DNA from: Solea solea
Lineage: Eukaryota; Chordata; Actinopteri; Pleuronectiformes; Soleidae
Assembly (NCBI RefSeq): GCF_958295425.1
Contig: NC_081147.1
Span: forward strand, 4,299,290-4,363,289
Length of the DNA stretch: 64,000 nt
Direction: 5' to 3'
The notes under the pieces were generated by a model. It was not told where the DNA came from, made no database searches, and saw only the letters and a list, made by a program, of their open reading frames with translations. Below are positions 1 through 12,278 of the stretch, piece by piece (positions within the stretch are counted from its first letter, which is position 1; every line of letters begins with the position of its first letter). The translations under genes and the position numbers were made by a program.

Positions 1-54
1 GTAAAAATGTTTCCAAAAAAGTACAATCCCTTTCCGGCAGAGTCATGCAGTTTG

Positions 55-335
55 CACTTCCAGGCCACCATACGATCCAGATTACAATCTCATCTGCAAA
101 CATCCTTGTCCATGGAAACTCCTGACTGACCTCAACTGTTAAACTGTCCATCATCATTGCAAACAAGAAGCTGCTGAAAGCTGATCACTGATTCCATCCC
201 ACCGTCACCTTGAACCATCACGTCACTCCTACGGCACCAACCTCACATACCTCTCTGCCACTCCCGACTTCCTCATACACCACAGCTCCTCTCTTTACGA
301 ATGGTCATAAACTTTCTCTAGATCTACAAAGACAT
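55..335 (-). pseudogene. RTE-like LINE reverse transcriptase fragment
   Basis: Read on the minus strand this fragment gives broken RT coding sequence. Recognisable pieces are a stretch resembling REELW..MRKSGVAE, a block like LT.EV.QE.PWT and the catalytic-loop region MFADEIVI at about 82-101. In the family this loop reads FADD; here the second acidic position is E, and frameshifts and stops surround it. The family encodes a protein with an endonuclease and an RT that copies its own RNA into DNA at a nick. Only part of the RT palm and fingers remains, and the fragment may run past the left edge of the window. A second fragment that looks like the same family, from nearer the C-terminus, lies at 32545-32885. 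The RTE assignment is from remembered fish consensus sequences. Confidence 0.6.
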
Positions 336-1661
336 AACGATATCATGATAAAACAAATAGGAGACACCCCCACTGACAAATACTGATAAATAAGAGGAGA
401 CTATCAAGGGACACTTGCAATAAGAGGTGAATACTAAATTCCCAGTGTGATCGACCACATTTCTAACCTCTTTATCCTTTTCTATAATTGCCCAGCAGTG
501 TTTACAACATATTTCTTAATATAATAAGTCATTTTGCTCTAAACATGATAAACTGGTGCGTTTTGTTTGATCATTAATTGTTTTCTGCAGTGTTATCCAT
601 TTCTCCCTCAAATAAAACAAAAACACTATGAGGAATTACACCAGTAAGGGTTTAGTTTGAATTAACTCCAAAGAAGTTTATGTGCACTCTGTTGCCTTTT
701 AGGAAAACAGGGATTAAATCTGTCACCATTTAATTTGGTCCTTATTATATTTACACTGAAAAAGTAAGTTTCAGGGCCAAGAGTTTCTTCTGCAGGTGCA
801 GAGACTTTCATCTCATTGTATTCACAGTGAGTTTAAGCTGCATAATCATTTACGCAGTTTATCTCTAATCCTCCAAACAGCCTTTTTTTAATGACTGCAT
901 CTCAGTTTCTCTCATTTTTTTAACATTTCTGCTGTAGATTCTCACAGATTTTGGCATAATTACATTTTATCTCCAATGCACTTTTCCTTACAGCATTGGC
1001 TTTTTAACGTTGGATCTGTAGGGTCCACAGAATAATTAGCAATAAAGGATAAAATGATGTTTTATTTTATGTTTTTTAGAAGATTTCATTACTAAACCAG
1101 TAAAATGTGTAGCTATTATGACAGATGGTACAACAGTGACAAACCAGGGTTAATGCACAAGTAGTCTTACTGGAACTGTATCCGGATTTTACCAAAGCTG
1201 TGACAGCAGATATTTTTATGATGCCGAGAGAAAATGTACTCCAACATATCAGAAAAAAACTACAGCATTAGAGAAAACACTACAACATATTACACAACAG
1301 CCAACACTACAACATTATGCAAAACACTTATTATATATTTCATAATAGATCATAATAACGCCCAAAAATCTTTATTAAACAAAAGAAAAACAAAGAAGTG
1401 CACAAATCATTTCAGAAACACCTACGAGTTTTTGCATTTTCATCGGCACAGTTAGACAAAAAAAGGCTAAGACATTGTAAATATAAAGTCAAGTCTCTGA
1501 GGTCCCGAATGCCAAAACAAAACAGCATTTTGATAGACACACATTTTATAATTTTGTACTGTTGTTACCATAACTACTCTAGTGCAAGTCTTTTTACGAG
1601 AGTTTGATGCAATGCAATGACAAAGTAACAGCATAGCAGCTTTATTCATAATATTAGAATC
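336..1661. other. No recognised feature
   Basis: AT-rich DNA. The short open frames at 1234-1455 and 1398-1607 have no recognisable domain and look like chance. I see no splice-flanked exon, RNA gene or repeat. Confidence 0.5.
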
Positions 1662-1812
1662 GGGGACTACAGAGCCCTGGAGGTGACATAGACAGAATAA
1701 TTTTATAAAGTGGTAATAAAGTGCTTTATAACTCGTACGCACGCTTTACTAAGTCGCATGTGCAAGTTATAAAAAAATGTCCATCTATGTCACCTCTAGG
1801 GCTCCGTAGGGG
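1662..1812. mobile_element. Long-hairpin MITE
   Basis: Near-palindromic element of about 150 bp. The left arm (1662-1695) and right arm (1779-1812) are inverted copies around the core GAGCCCTRGAGGTGACATAGA. A second inverted pair lies inside, built around TTATAACTYGYRC, so almost the whole element can fold into one hairpin. It has no coding capacity. The structure fits a non-autonomous DNA transposon (MITE) mobilised in trans; I cannot fix the superfamily because the target duplication is unclear. Confidence 0.65.
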
Positions 1813-3199
1813 ACATTGGTCGTCTGTAGAGCATTTTTTATCAATACACTGGCCCTCATATCAATGTATGTATAACTTTATAAATGATTACTAATTTATA
1901 TCAATTCAATTTCACACCCCTCGTCGTAATATTTACATCCGTCCACACGTCCCTCCTCGCATCCACCACTTCTGCCATTTTTCCAGTGCAGTGAAATGTG
2001 CATAAAATGGGCCCACCTACAACTTCATAAAACTTAAAAAAAAAACAAAACTGAACTATCACTTTAATAATGTGAGTGAGGGAGCCAGTGAGTGGTTGTG
2101 TTTGAGTGGGGAAATGTGAGAGGCCAATGATAAGGACTTCTGTCATATTGGATTTGAATTATTGAATTGAGCTGAATTTTAAAAATGCAAAATGAAACAA
2201 ATACCACTCAAAACATACAGAATGATGAGCTCAGCCCACTTATTGTTTATGAGTGTTTAGTAAAAAGCCTTTCATATGCACTTTTACGTTTCAGTGTTGA
2301 CAGTGTTAGTCATCAGCCAAAGATCAGTGACACGTTTACTTTTAACTGGTTTATTTAGACAAGCAAAAGTGTGAGTGTTTGTGTACCATGTGACGTGTGA
2401 AGGTGTGAATTACATTTGTGCTGGTAAATCCACTCCATTGCTGTGCAAGCAGATGTGCATTTTGAGGCTTATCAAATCATGTATGTTGTTGGTGTCTTTT
2501 AATGAGCTGATGCTGAAGACGTAATGAGTTGTAAATAAAGGACTGACCTGTAGCAATTACCATCTAACACGTTTCCCATAAAGCATGTGCAGGCTCTTCC
2601 TGCGCACTTAAAACAAAAATTATAGAGAATTAAAGAGAATTAGATAATAAGTTAACTGAAACAGCAGGGCTTCAACTTGGTGCTCTGAGTGTGCGCTTCG
2701 TGGTGTGAAAATTCTCCATCTGTTGCATGGAAACTAAATCCTATTGCCACCTGAGTCCAATTTTTTACATAACTACCCTCGACCTTCGGTATCACCTCGA
2801 GCAAAACACTCACACGTTAAGCGCAGCTATGATTGTAATAATAGTCTGACTTTCTGCACCCTGCTGTACCGACAATGATCAGACTCCCTTACTCGCTTCC
2901 CCCGGAGATGGAGTTGTGAATTTGTATTTTTCCCCCCTCCATGTCGAACAAGTCTAGGTAGGGGATATCCAATTATGGCCTGGGATGGCAGTCGAGTCAA
3001 AGGTGCAGAGCAAACACTCATTTTGTAACCTGAAGAGGAAACTCACTCCTCCTGTGAAAAGACCATTACTGGTATAATTTGAGGGTATTTTGGGGCAAGT
3101 TTGAGATTTAGAGGCTGAAAAGGTTGCAAAGTTTTTTTGCAGTGCCAGTGTCTTTTTGTCTTTGGCTGATTATGTGTGTGTTTGTCCTTTAAGATTTGT
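1813..3199. other. No recognised feature
   Basis: Mostly AT-rich sequence with no recognisable gene or repeat. The minus-strand frame 1901-2146 and the frame at 2827-3021 show no known domain. Confidence 0.5.
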
Positions 3200-3390
3200 A
3201 TTTTATTTTCTTATGCTGATTGTTTTAGCTTTACTTTATTATAAATGGTTTATTTATTATTTATTTGCCAGTAGGTTTTATTATTATAGGCATATTACGT
3301 TCGCATGGCAAATGTTGCGTCAGCAGAATGGCATCCAATTTCGATGTACAGCTCGAATGTGCAAAGACAATAAAGGTTTTCAATTCAATT
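3200..3390 (+). mobile_element. Possible LINE 3' tail
   Basis: A T-rich stretch ends in GACAATAAAGGTTTTCAATT at about 3366-3385. A terminal AATAAAG followed by a short repeated TTCAATT-type tail is typical of fish non-LTR retrotransposon 3' ends. No coding remnant lies upstream, so the call rests on the tail alone. Confidence 0.3.
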
Positions 3391-4314
3391 GTTGGCAGAA
3401 ATTCAATACACAACCATTAAGTATGCTTATATAATCAGAGCTATAATATCATTTTAAAATGACTTCTGTCTGGTTTTCATGGCCTTAAAGTTGTAGAGTG
3501 TAACTTCAGGTTAAGGTATTATCCCTGGCTCTCTGAAACATGAGTTTGGTTGTAAAATAGCGATGATTGGATGAAGTATGGGTGGTCAGTGACACTATCA
3601 GTGTTTTAACAACAGAAGTTAAACACTGGAGCTCTAAAATATACCTTGTTATGCATACATTAGAAAATGGCCTTGCTTTTTGGGGGCCACCAACTTGCAA
3701 AACACCTTTTTACAGCAGCCCTAACTGACACCCTTACGATGTAAATGAGGAAAAATGGCTCTACTCATAAAACCTGATGCATATATCAACATTTAATCTT
3801 ATGTCAGACTAAAATAATAGAGGGCATACATGTGTAGCATGTTTGTCGGTTAGTTTTTTGGTCAGTTGAACTAAACTTAATTCATATAATAGCATACAAT
3901 AGCAACACTCAGGTGTGTGCAATGAATAGCTGCACAGGACATCACATTGACTTCCATTCATTTGGACAGCTTAAACAAAGTGACATCCCTAAACTTAGCC
4001 ATAACCAGTTAATGCCGAACACTAACCTAACCACAGCTCAAATCTTGGCCTTAAAGGTCCAGGTCAGTGTTTATGCCAGAAAAGGCCATCAAAGGGAAAC
4101 AAATACAAGTACACACACACTCACACATGAAGAAAACAAAAACATCACAACTGATCGCTAGTTTTAAAGCAATGCTCCACAAAACCATGACCAATGTTCA
4201 AACGCAGGATTTGTATTCTGTGGTGTCAGAATCTGTGGTGTTATGAAAGACACCAGATTTTAAGATGGTAATCATGCCAGATGACAACTCCTACATGTTC
4301 CTCGCTGACATGCT
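3391..4314. other. No firm feature; possible MITE at about 3430-3730
   Basis: The stretch around 3480-3730 (GTTGTAGAGTGTAACTT and later AAAACACCTTTTTACAGC) resembles fish MITE sequence, but I cannot delimit ends or a target duplication. The rest is unassigned. Confidence 0.25.
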
Positions 4315-4440
4315 AGTTGTGTGATAGACTGGTGAATTGTCCACAGTGTACTCCCCCAGTGCATGCCGGGACAGGTTCCAACCCACAGCCAACCTAAGCA
4401 GCATAATGAGTACACAGACTGACTGGAATGGATCGACAGA
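4315..4440 (+). repeat. Dispersed teleost repeat A, 3' part
   Basis: Contains the 3' half of a very common fish repeat: TGTGATAGACTGGTGAATTG, then a diverged form of the block that usually reads GGTACACCCCGCC. It ends near GAATGGATCGA where the family has an ATGG-rich tail. It is one of about eight copies in this window. The class (SINE-like or LINE tail) is not settled by the sequence. Confidence 0.6.
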
Positions 4441-5263
4441 CTATGATTAATTAGCCCATTTGATAAATTCTACATTATTTTTTGTTGAAGTCCAGGTCTA
4501 CTGTAAGTACTCGTCACTACACATGGATATAAGCATGTTTTTACTTTATTAATTGTTGTGTGTTCATTTTTCTTTGTATTATACAAAGTAAAATGTTCTA
4601 TAAGCAACCCATTGCTTACCCATCAGCATTTTACGTGCACTCTGAATGTCTGTTGGCACGATTAAAAGCACAAAAACTAGCTGGTCATTTTTGTCATTCA
4701 ATGCCAAATGTGACCAAAAGAGGCTGCATTTGGACTAAATAGCTGGTTTTATTTTTAACTGCACTGGCTGTTTGGCTCATCCAGCAGAACTGGCCAATGG
4801 GATATTCCCCCAGGATCCCCGATGTCCAGTTGGAGCCTGTCTGTGCAAATTGAACAGCCATGAGTGAAATCATTTCCTCAAACTAATTTACTATGAATGC
4901 AATTTCTAAATGCCAGGATTCTAATACATCTGTATTAAAATGCATCCAAGCAAATTCACTGCACATAATGATCACATGAAGCACAGTTTTCATTACAGAA
5001 CAATGTGTTGGTCACGTTGGTTGATTTTTCCCCTCATACATTTGGGAGCATTTCAAACGACAGTGTTTCCCACAAAATGAGATTTAAACTGTGATGTTAG
5101 CTGCAGGGGCGCCGCTCGCAGTCAGGGTAATTAATGGGAAAAAAATGGAATGTAGTTACTCTTTAGGTGAATGTACTTATTAGTAGTTTGTGAAAGGAAA
5201 CAAACAGTATACTTTTACATTTTGTACAACAGAATGTTATATTCATTGGTTTTGTTTTATTCA
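4441..5263. other. No recognised feature
   Basis: AT-rich and unassigned. A small GC-rich spot at about 5101-5120 (GGGGCGCCGCTCGC) stands out, but there is too little to call. Confidence 0.45.
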
Positions 5264-5577
5264 AAGCACCAGGGTGTAACATTTAGGGCAGTTCATGAGC
5301 AGAAATTAATGAACTAACCATAATGACATATGTATAGATGTTTAACTGCTTAAAATAAAACTTGTATGGATTTAATGCTCTTAGAAGTAGCTTTACAGAG
5401 ACTGCCATCTTCTGCAGGCATTTTTTTTCACATTATTATGTCATGTCCTCTCTGGTATGCAATGACCAATGTAGTTCCCTTATTAGAAAAGGGAGGGATG
5501 AGTGGAGGAGTTCTCCTTCTGTTGAATTCTTCAGTCTCAACATTAGGTGTCACTAATTCTTACACACTGGACTTTTA
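5264..5577 (+). mobile_element. MITE family B, copy 1
   Basis: About 314 bp. The left end (AAAGCACCAGGGTGTAAC) and the inverted right end (TACACACTGGACTTTTA) are imperfect inverted repeats. The interior has landmarks I associate with an abundant fish MITE: a GGCAG..AGAAATTAATG block on the left and a CAACATTAGGTGTCACTAA block near the right end. No coding capacity. Other copies lie at 11109-11352 and 39948-40298, both in the opposite orientation. Confidence 0.6.
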
Positions 5578-7620
5578 TAGCTGTAATAGTTGTTTGTTGT
5601 GTTTGCTGGTTCCTCTCATCAGATTAACACAGAGAGACTCACTCATTTAATATGTGACAGATGATCGGAGCGAATCTCTTCATCTTGTAAACTCTGATAC
5701 TGACATGTGTGCTTTTCACTGTCCAACCCTATTTGACTCTCACCAAACATTTGAATGCTATTACCGTGAAACAAATTGTTGTGTCTGTGTGGTCAAAGCT
5801 CATTTGACCCGACTTGGGTTCCCAAATAATAAGGTTGCATGCTGCTCAAGCATCCAGTGTGGCCCAGGCCTTACTCCCCTGTGTTCACCAATAAGATGTT
5901 TTACTGTACGAGCATCACAATTCCAATCAATGGGACATCACCCAACCTTGCACACAGTTTGTTAAATGAACATCAATATGTCGACCATGACCTGCGGGAA
6001 GAAGAATGTCCACCTTGGTTGGACATGAAATGACCCTGCAAACAAAATCCATGTCATTGTCCAGAGAATTTGCAGCCTGTTGATGACATTTAATTTTCTC
6101 TCCTGCAGTGCCGTTGGACTTTGCTGACCTCCTGCATGCTCCACCATTCCTCCAGAAACCAAAGGGAGCACATTGAACATTGCCCTGATTTTGCTTTTGC
6201 CATGAGTTTATATATAAGTACTCACTCAAGTAACTTGTGTTATATGAATAAACAGTGACTGTGGTAACAGGTAACAGATACTGCACACTGTGCCACTTCA
6301 TTTTTTCAAACCATCCTTTGGCCCCATGCATGGGGAATGGCAACATAAACTCAGTGCAGCTTATATTAAATGCATGGGACTCATCCATCAAAGAGTTGGC
6401 ACCTGCTAGCGAAATAACTCATTAATTCTCTCCTTGGTCTGTGATGATTCTCTCCACAGGTTTCCTTATATACAGTCTTGCTGTTTGCTTTTTGAGACTT
6501 GTCACTGCAAAACAATGGTGCACTTTGAACCAAATTCTTTATACATACAAGGGGATGCATTATCTCTTCCTCTTCACACATCTCCCATATTTTTGCACAA
6601 AACTCAACATTTCCCCTTAACGCTCCTTTGACTGTTGAATGCTGGAACAGGGAAAGTGGAGTTTACCTTTCAGCATCATCAGCTACATCAGGCAGTCTGC
6701 CATTTTAACCATGTGCAGTGTTTTTGTACATTTTGGAAAAGGGATACTTGAGCTAACTTTTTAAAATTGTATGCAGGAATTCTAATCCTCAAATGTAAGA
6801 CTCCAGATGACATTAAAGGACTTCAGGGACCAGAATGTCAGTAATGCTGCACTGCTACAGTTATTTTAATACAAAAAAAGAAAAAAAAAAAGGGCACCGT
6901 CTGATGCAGTATAGAGCAAGCCTAATCAGCACTGAGGTAAAGGGCATCATGGGGCGTTTTCAACAGGGAAGAGGTGGATCTGACACAAACCTAGCCAAAA
7001 TATAATAACACAGGACAATGGTGATTGAGGGGATGCATCGAAAGGGCACTGTATGGAATGCAAAGGCAATCTCACTAAAATCACCATTCAATCACAAAAA
7101 TCACGCAAGACGAGTCGCCCCCAAGGACATCAATTGACTTGTAGGCACAAGCAAGTCCTCTAGCCTCCTATTCGAAGACTCTGTTGAGGAGGTTTTATCT
7201 GTGCTACACAGAGCTGGCAACAAAGGCTAAACATCATACTATTAGATTTTTGAGGAACATAGAAATAGGCCTTATGAAAGGCATTGTAGGGTCTTCACGT
7301 GAAAATGGATGGTTGACCAAATATCCTGAGGACCCTGACAGAAGTGGAAAGCACTTACATCACATTCAGCCCCATTGTTGCTTTCATTAGTGATGCATAC
7401 ATCTCAGAATGACTTAATGAGTAAGCATGAAGATGACTTATACACTGAAGCAGAAACTAAGCCAGAGATCACAGTAAATATGGGGCGAGAACGAAAAACC
7501 TCAGTGAACCACGAAGCTTAAGAGGTGAGCGAAAGAGGGAGCCCTCACTCTAAGGTTCTCACCTCTGCTCCCAGAAACCTCATTTTCCTCCAGCAACTTC
7601 AACCTCCATCCATCATTCAC
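5578..7620. other. No gene called; candidate exon at 6107-6172
   Basis: Two frames overlap here (plus 5654-5965, minus 5927-6391) with no recognisable domain. A polypyrimidine run ending in CTCCTGCAG at about 6100-6108 precedes a short open stretch that ends at a stop near 6175. It looks like a splice acceptor but is not proof of an exon. The rest is unassigned. Confidence 0.35.
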
Positions 7621-7644
7621 CTCCTCCTCCTCCTCCTCCTCCTC
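7621..7644 (+). repeat. (CTC)n microsatellite
   Basis: Eight uninterrupted CTC units. The minus-strand frame over it ends in a poly-arginine run (7617-7826), which is a by-product of the repeat. Confidence 0.95.
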
Positions 7645-9073
7645 TCCAATAGTCTCCTCCTCTGCTGCTCGTGTCTGTTCTCATTCTGATTAATGAGCGG
7701 AGCCCTTGTTGAAGCTATTAACAATGTGTAATACCGCTCAGTCTGCAAATAGCCTGCACTGTCCAGACCTACTTTACACTTCTCAAGGTAGCGGTGGCCT
7801 ATTAGACTGCTCTCTAGCTGAGCCATGCTGTCTCTTGCTGGGAAGCCATTTCTGTAACTCCCGCTCTCTTTTTCTTCTTGCCGTGTCTATTTCTGCCCTT
7901 CTGCCTCCCATCATGCCTTTCAGAGTCTCCTCCCACCTCTTCCCAAGTTGTCTTCCTCAGCTCTTTGTGTGTCAGTTACTGCTCCCTCTCTTCTTCAGCT
8001 ATCCTTGGCCCTATTAGGATGGTCAAGTTGTGAGATTAATCGACCAGAAAACAGCATCAATCACGCAAAAAGAAGCCTCATCGTATTTCTGGCCTTCACA
8101 ACCTAGTTTCTCTGGTAAAGATTTCCACTGACTGGTGTACATTACAGACACACTCAATTCATTAGACATCACTATGTATTTTCTTTCTTTGAAACCTAAT
8201 ATACACTTGCTATTTTGATGTTTTACCTGCACTCAAAATATAACAGCATGTATTGTATTTCAAAGTGAAACTAGATTCTGTGATGTTGTTAAGGAGTCTG
8301 CACAGATGTATCTGTCAACGCTGTGGAACAAATTCATTAAAAAATGATCGTGGATTAGTGTAAATAATACTGATGAGAAGGCGTTCTCTACACATCTGTA
8401 CAGTCAGACTCTTTACAAACATAATTTGCTCTTGCAAATAGTCAGTGACGTCAGTGTGTATGTCACAGTATAGTCACATGCAGGACAGATGTGAATACCA
8501 GGTCTAAATGGGGCCTGAGAGAGACTAGAAAAGAGTGATATTAATACAGACAATTAACCTTCAGTTGGCCCTGCATAACACACTTTGGACAATGATTGCA
8601 GCCATTTGTAACTGGGCCAGTAATAGGCCAGATGTCATGGAGAACCCGTGGAGATGTTCGTGGAGAACCTGTTGCGAAATCAAACACGGATGACCAGAAT
8701 TTGTCCACATGCCGATGTGTCCCCCGGACAAAAACTTAACTCCATATTGAAAAAATGGGTGCGAGGAATAAGAAATATAATGCCGCGTTTAGAAGTGATG
8801 TGTAAATGGGTGACAAAAGTGTCAGCACTTTAAAGCCGAGACTCGGTTCCAGCTGGAGAAGAGATAAAGTGGTGGACATATTTTTATAAGAAATCATAGA
8901 CTTAAGCTGAAATATCCTTTGAAGGAATTGAGATATTTTCACTTAGCTCAGTGCAAATTCAGTCACATTAAAATAAAACTTTCATACTGAGAGAAGCAGA
9001 ATGACCTCAATGACTTAGCAGGACGTTTTTTTTACCAAATGAAAAGCTAAATAAGGATTTTTTGTACATTTTG
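7645..9073. other. No gene; pyrimidine-rich stretch at 7850-8010
   Basis: The plus strand at about 7850-8010 is rich in C and T (CTCTTTTTCTTCTTGCC and similar). The plus-strand frame 7706-8017 reads through it with biased leucine and serine content, so it is not convincing as a gene. The rest is unassigned. Confidence 0.45.
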
Positions 9074-9091
9074 CACACACACACACACACA
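9074..9091 (+). repeat. (CA)n microsatellite
   Basis: Nine CA units in a row. Confidence 0.95.
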
Positions 9092-11108
9092 GACAAGTCT
9101 AAAATAAACAAATTAAGTTTGTTCTTCCATACTGGATATGTGATATTGTTCGCACAAAGAAGTCCACAGTATTTCTTGCAGGCCAAACACTCACTTCATT
9201 GTTTTTGGCTGTTCTCTTGCTCACATTATTCCTCCTCACAACATTATGCTGAAACTCAAGTAGGCTTTTCATAAAGGCCAGGATGAATGTGATGCAATCA
9301 AGAGCTTTACTTCAGGGTTTCACTCGCAGCCAAGAGAGTCCCAATGCTGTTTAATGTTTCATTCAGCATCAGCAGACACATGTAGCCTCAGGACGTGTAT
9401 GGAACGACTGCACAAGGAGAAGAGAAGTAGTGATGAAGACAATGACATAAAGCAGAGGGGGAGACAGACTGAGATTTGCAGAAGATTTAAAAAAAAAAAA
9501 AAGCTTTATGAAGCAGGGGGTGCTTGGGTAATGACAACGAAAAACCATAATGACAACGTTGAAGAAAAGGGGACAAAGAGAAGAGAAAAAAGGAACAGTG
9601 GGATTCCACTGTTGTGATGGTAAACTCACTATGGAGATGGCTTGATTCCTGAAAATTGAGCTTTGGAAAGTGTGACAATTTGACAGTAGCCTAGAGTGAG
9701 CAGTTGGGTGGTCACTCTTTTTCAAAGCCTCCTTTTCCTTTCCAAATTAAAAGAAAGACCTGGGAACCTCTTATACAGCCGAGCAGCACCAAGTGGCTGC
9801 TGGAACAGAGACACTCAGAGGATTCATGGAATAAAGGCAAAAATGAAGAACTGAAAGAGAGGTAAATTGGCTACAGAATATGCCAAGTACAATGCCTTAG
9901 CTGTTTTTTTTTTTGCCAATTATTTCTTTGCAACCAAACGGATACACCAAGTGTAGGAAATAAAGCACAATTGAGTTCAAATGAAGCCAAGGTAAAGACG
10001 TATGCTAATTCTGTGCTCATTCTTCTCACCCACACCATGTTTACTGTAAGTGTATTTGTTTAAAGGTTGTCTAGAGTATTATTACAATTACTCTGCCCTT
10101 GTTTTCAGGTGAATACAACTTCAAAGTATTGCATTGAAAACAAAAGTGACTGCCAGTCTGTTAATAAAATCTTGTAGATTGATCCAACTAATTAAATGAA
10201 TGATATTGGGCACTGCCCCAAGTTTTAAGTAAGTAAGGCATGCTACAAACATTAATAACTACTATGCTAATGGCTGGAAGATTGTAGCATTGCACCAGAA
10301 AAAAAAAAAAAAAGTTCTTCCAGGGCTTATGTTTGTCCAGTGAGAGCCATGCCAATAAAAACCTGCGTGCAGTGCATTGCAGTCATTTGACCCAAGAGTG
10401 AATGCTGATGACATCACATTCTTGAAGGGGGCGTTCCATTTGATAGGGGCAGATTTCCACCACTACCTCTTGTAACTCAGTTGCAAAAGACAAGGGGAAC
10501 TGGCTATGTTGCCCTGACCTCCAAAAATAGCCATGGCAAATCACAATAATCCCTGGAACACTTCTAAATTCATCTACATTTGCAGTGTTCTGACATGTCA
10601 TCACCCTCCAAATGAACCATTGTTGTTTTTTTTGTTTATATTTGATAAATAGCACAATTTTCTGTTGTGGTTTTGGAAATAAACAGGTATCCTACTTATC
10701 CTCCATTTTACAGCCATCACTCCTTTATACAGCTTTTTTTTTTACAAAGTAATCCCATTAGAGCTGATTGGATTATCTAGTCTGAGTCAAACGGCTCCAT
10801 TTGGAGGAGTGCTAAACCAGTCCTATTAATGGATTACCCATAAATGTCACTGTTATAACACAAGAGTGTGTATACAGTTCAGTGTGTGACATGACAAATA
10901 TATGGCATTAAATTGGAGCTTCAGTAAAAAAGATAATCTGAATTTAAGAATTTATGAAATTGCTCAGATGTGTGTAAGTGAGGTTGTATGAGGTACAGTT
11001 GACACAAAGTCAAAGCTGACTGTGCACCACCTGTGCCAAAAACCAGTTTAAGTCATGGACACTTGCTCTCACTTAAACAAGGAAAAGATCATTTTAGCTA
11101 CTAATAAC
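9092..11108. other. No recognised feature
   Basis: AT-rich with several A/T homopolymers (for example 9489-9502, 10299-10314, 10734-10742). The frames at 9354-9617 and 9369-9725 run over these homopolymers and a purine-rich stretch and are not supported. Confidence 0.45.
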
Positions 11109-11352
11109 TTAAAAGTCCAGTGTGTAAAAAAAGAGTCTGGGACATCTAATGATGATTGTAAACAAACTAAGGACTGCGTACCAGAAAGGATAGTGCAAAA
11201 CACATACCGTGGCACGTTTGTCCATTCGGGCTACTATAGGAACATGTCCGCTCAAGCTGGTGGCCACCATGAAGCAAGACCCTTGTCTAAAAGGCTTAAT
11301 CGAAGGCTATGAAGACTGATTGATGTGTATTTCGAAGCAATTATACCCTGAT
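11109..11352 (-). mobile_element. MITE family B, copy 2 (partial)
   Basis: Begins TTAAAAGTCCAGTGTGTAA, the same terminus that closes copy 1, so it lies in the opposite orientation. It continues with the GACATCTAATGATGATTG block that mirrors the right-hand interior of copy 1. The other terminus is missing; similarity fades near ATTATACCCTGATAC at about 11340-11353. The frame 11055-11312 overlaps it and is not a gene. Confidence 0.55.
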
Positions 11353-12260
11353 ACAAACACACCCAGTTTCTGTCCAGCCAGCTATTTTATTTGACAGTTT
11401 CCAACGACTTGACGAATCGCTATTCCGAGTCATTTATTCCTTCTGCAATCGGGCTGCTCAACACAAACAGTGCCTCTTTTAAATGATGGTGAATTTGAAT
11501 ATGTTAACATTTGGAATATTGTATTTTATTTATTTCTTATGTATTGGTATATTTACTGGTTTATTATTGTGGCATGTCAATATTTTAACTGTTTGTGTGG
11601 TGTTTGTTGGTAAAATCAATCATTTTACACCTCGGCACACAGGAGTTGTTCCACTGTTGCCACCATCTGTCAGTTTAAATGTGATATTTTGTGACATTGT
11701 TGTTTGAAGTCTTTAATTCTGATTGTCATAAACGTATAAAAAACAAGGCAGGAATAGACAAATTGTCCATGTGAGCTAAAAATTAAGATTTCTTTGGAAC
11801 TGAGAGTATAGGGTGACAATCTTCTGTTACAGTCAGAAAATGCTGTGTAACAGTAAGTGGTGGCTCTTGTGTCCCCCTTGGGGTTCATGCTGGTTCTCAG
11901 CGCTGGGGTTAGCGCAATGCAGTCACTTCTGACTATGTGGCATCACATCATGAATTATCCCTTCAAGGTAGAATTTCCCCGTGAAAAGTACTGCAAAGGG
12001 CTCTGGTGACATGCGAACACATGATACACTCGCCAATTGAATTCATTATGGACAATTATGCTCTCTAACTGGAGGACAGTTTTGACCCTTCAGACTCGTG
12101 TAGACACAATTAATTACAAAGCGTTTGACACAGCAGTGACCGCACGCGTCTAAGTTATTAATGTCAAATGGTTTCTGCCTTTCAAGTTTTAATTGAAAAC
12201 GTGGAGTTGCCCCAACTTTCTAATTGTGGCTCTTGCGTTTCCCATTACGAAAGTATGTGA
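11353..12260. other. No recognised feature
   Basis: Unassigned AT-rich sequence. Frames 11483-11707 and 11670-11888 have no known domain. Confidence 0.45.
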
Positions 12261-12278
12261 GTGTGTGTGTGTGTGTGT
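12261..12278 (+). repeat. (GT)n microsatellite
   Basis: About nine GT units, directly preceded by a GTATGTGA variant. Confidence 0.9.

Noticed and set aside
5927..6391. 154-residue minus-strand open frame
   Set aside because: No recognisable domain or splice context; overlaps a plus-strand frame in the same DNA.
9369..9725. 118-residue minus-strand frame
   Set aside because: Runs across homopolymers and a purine-rich stretch; phenylalanine/serine bias only.
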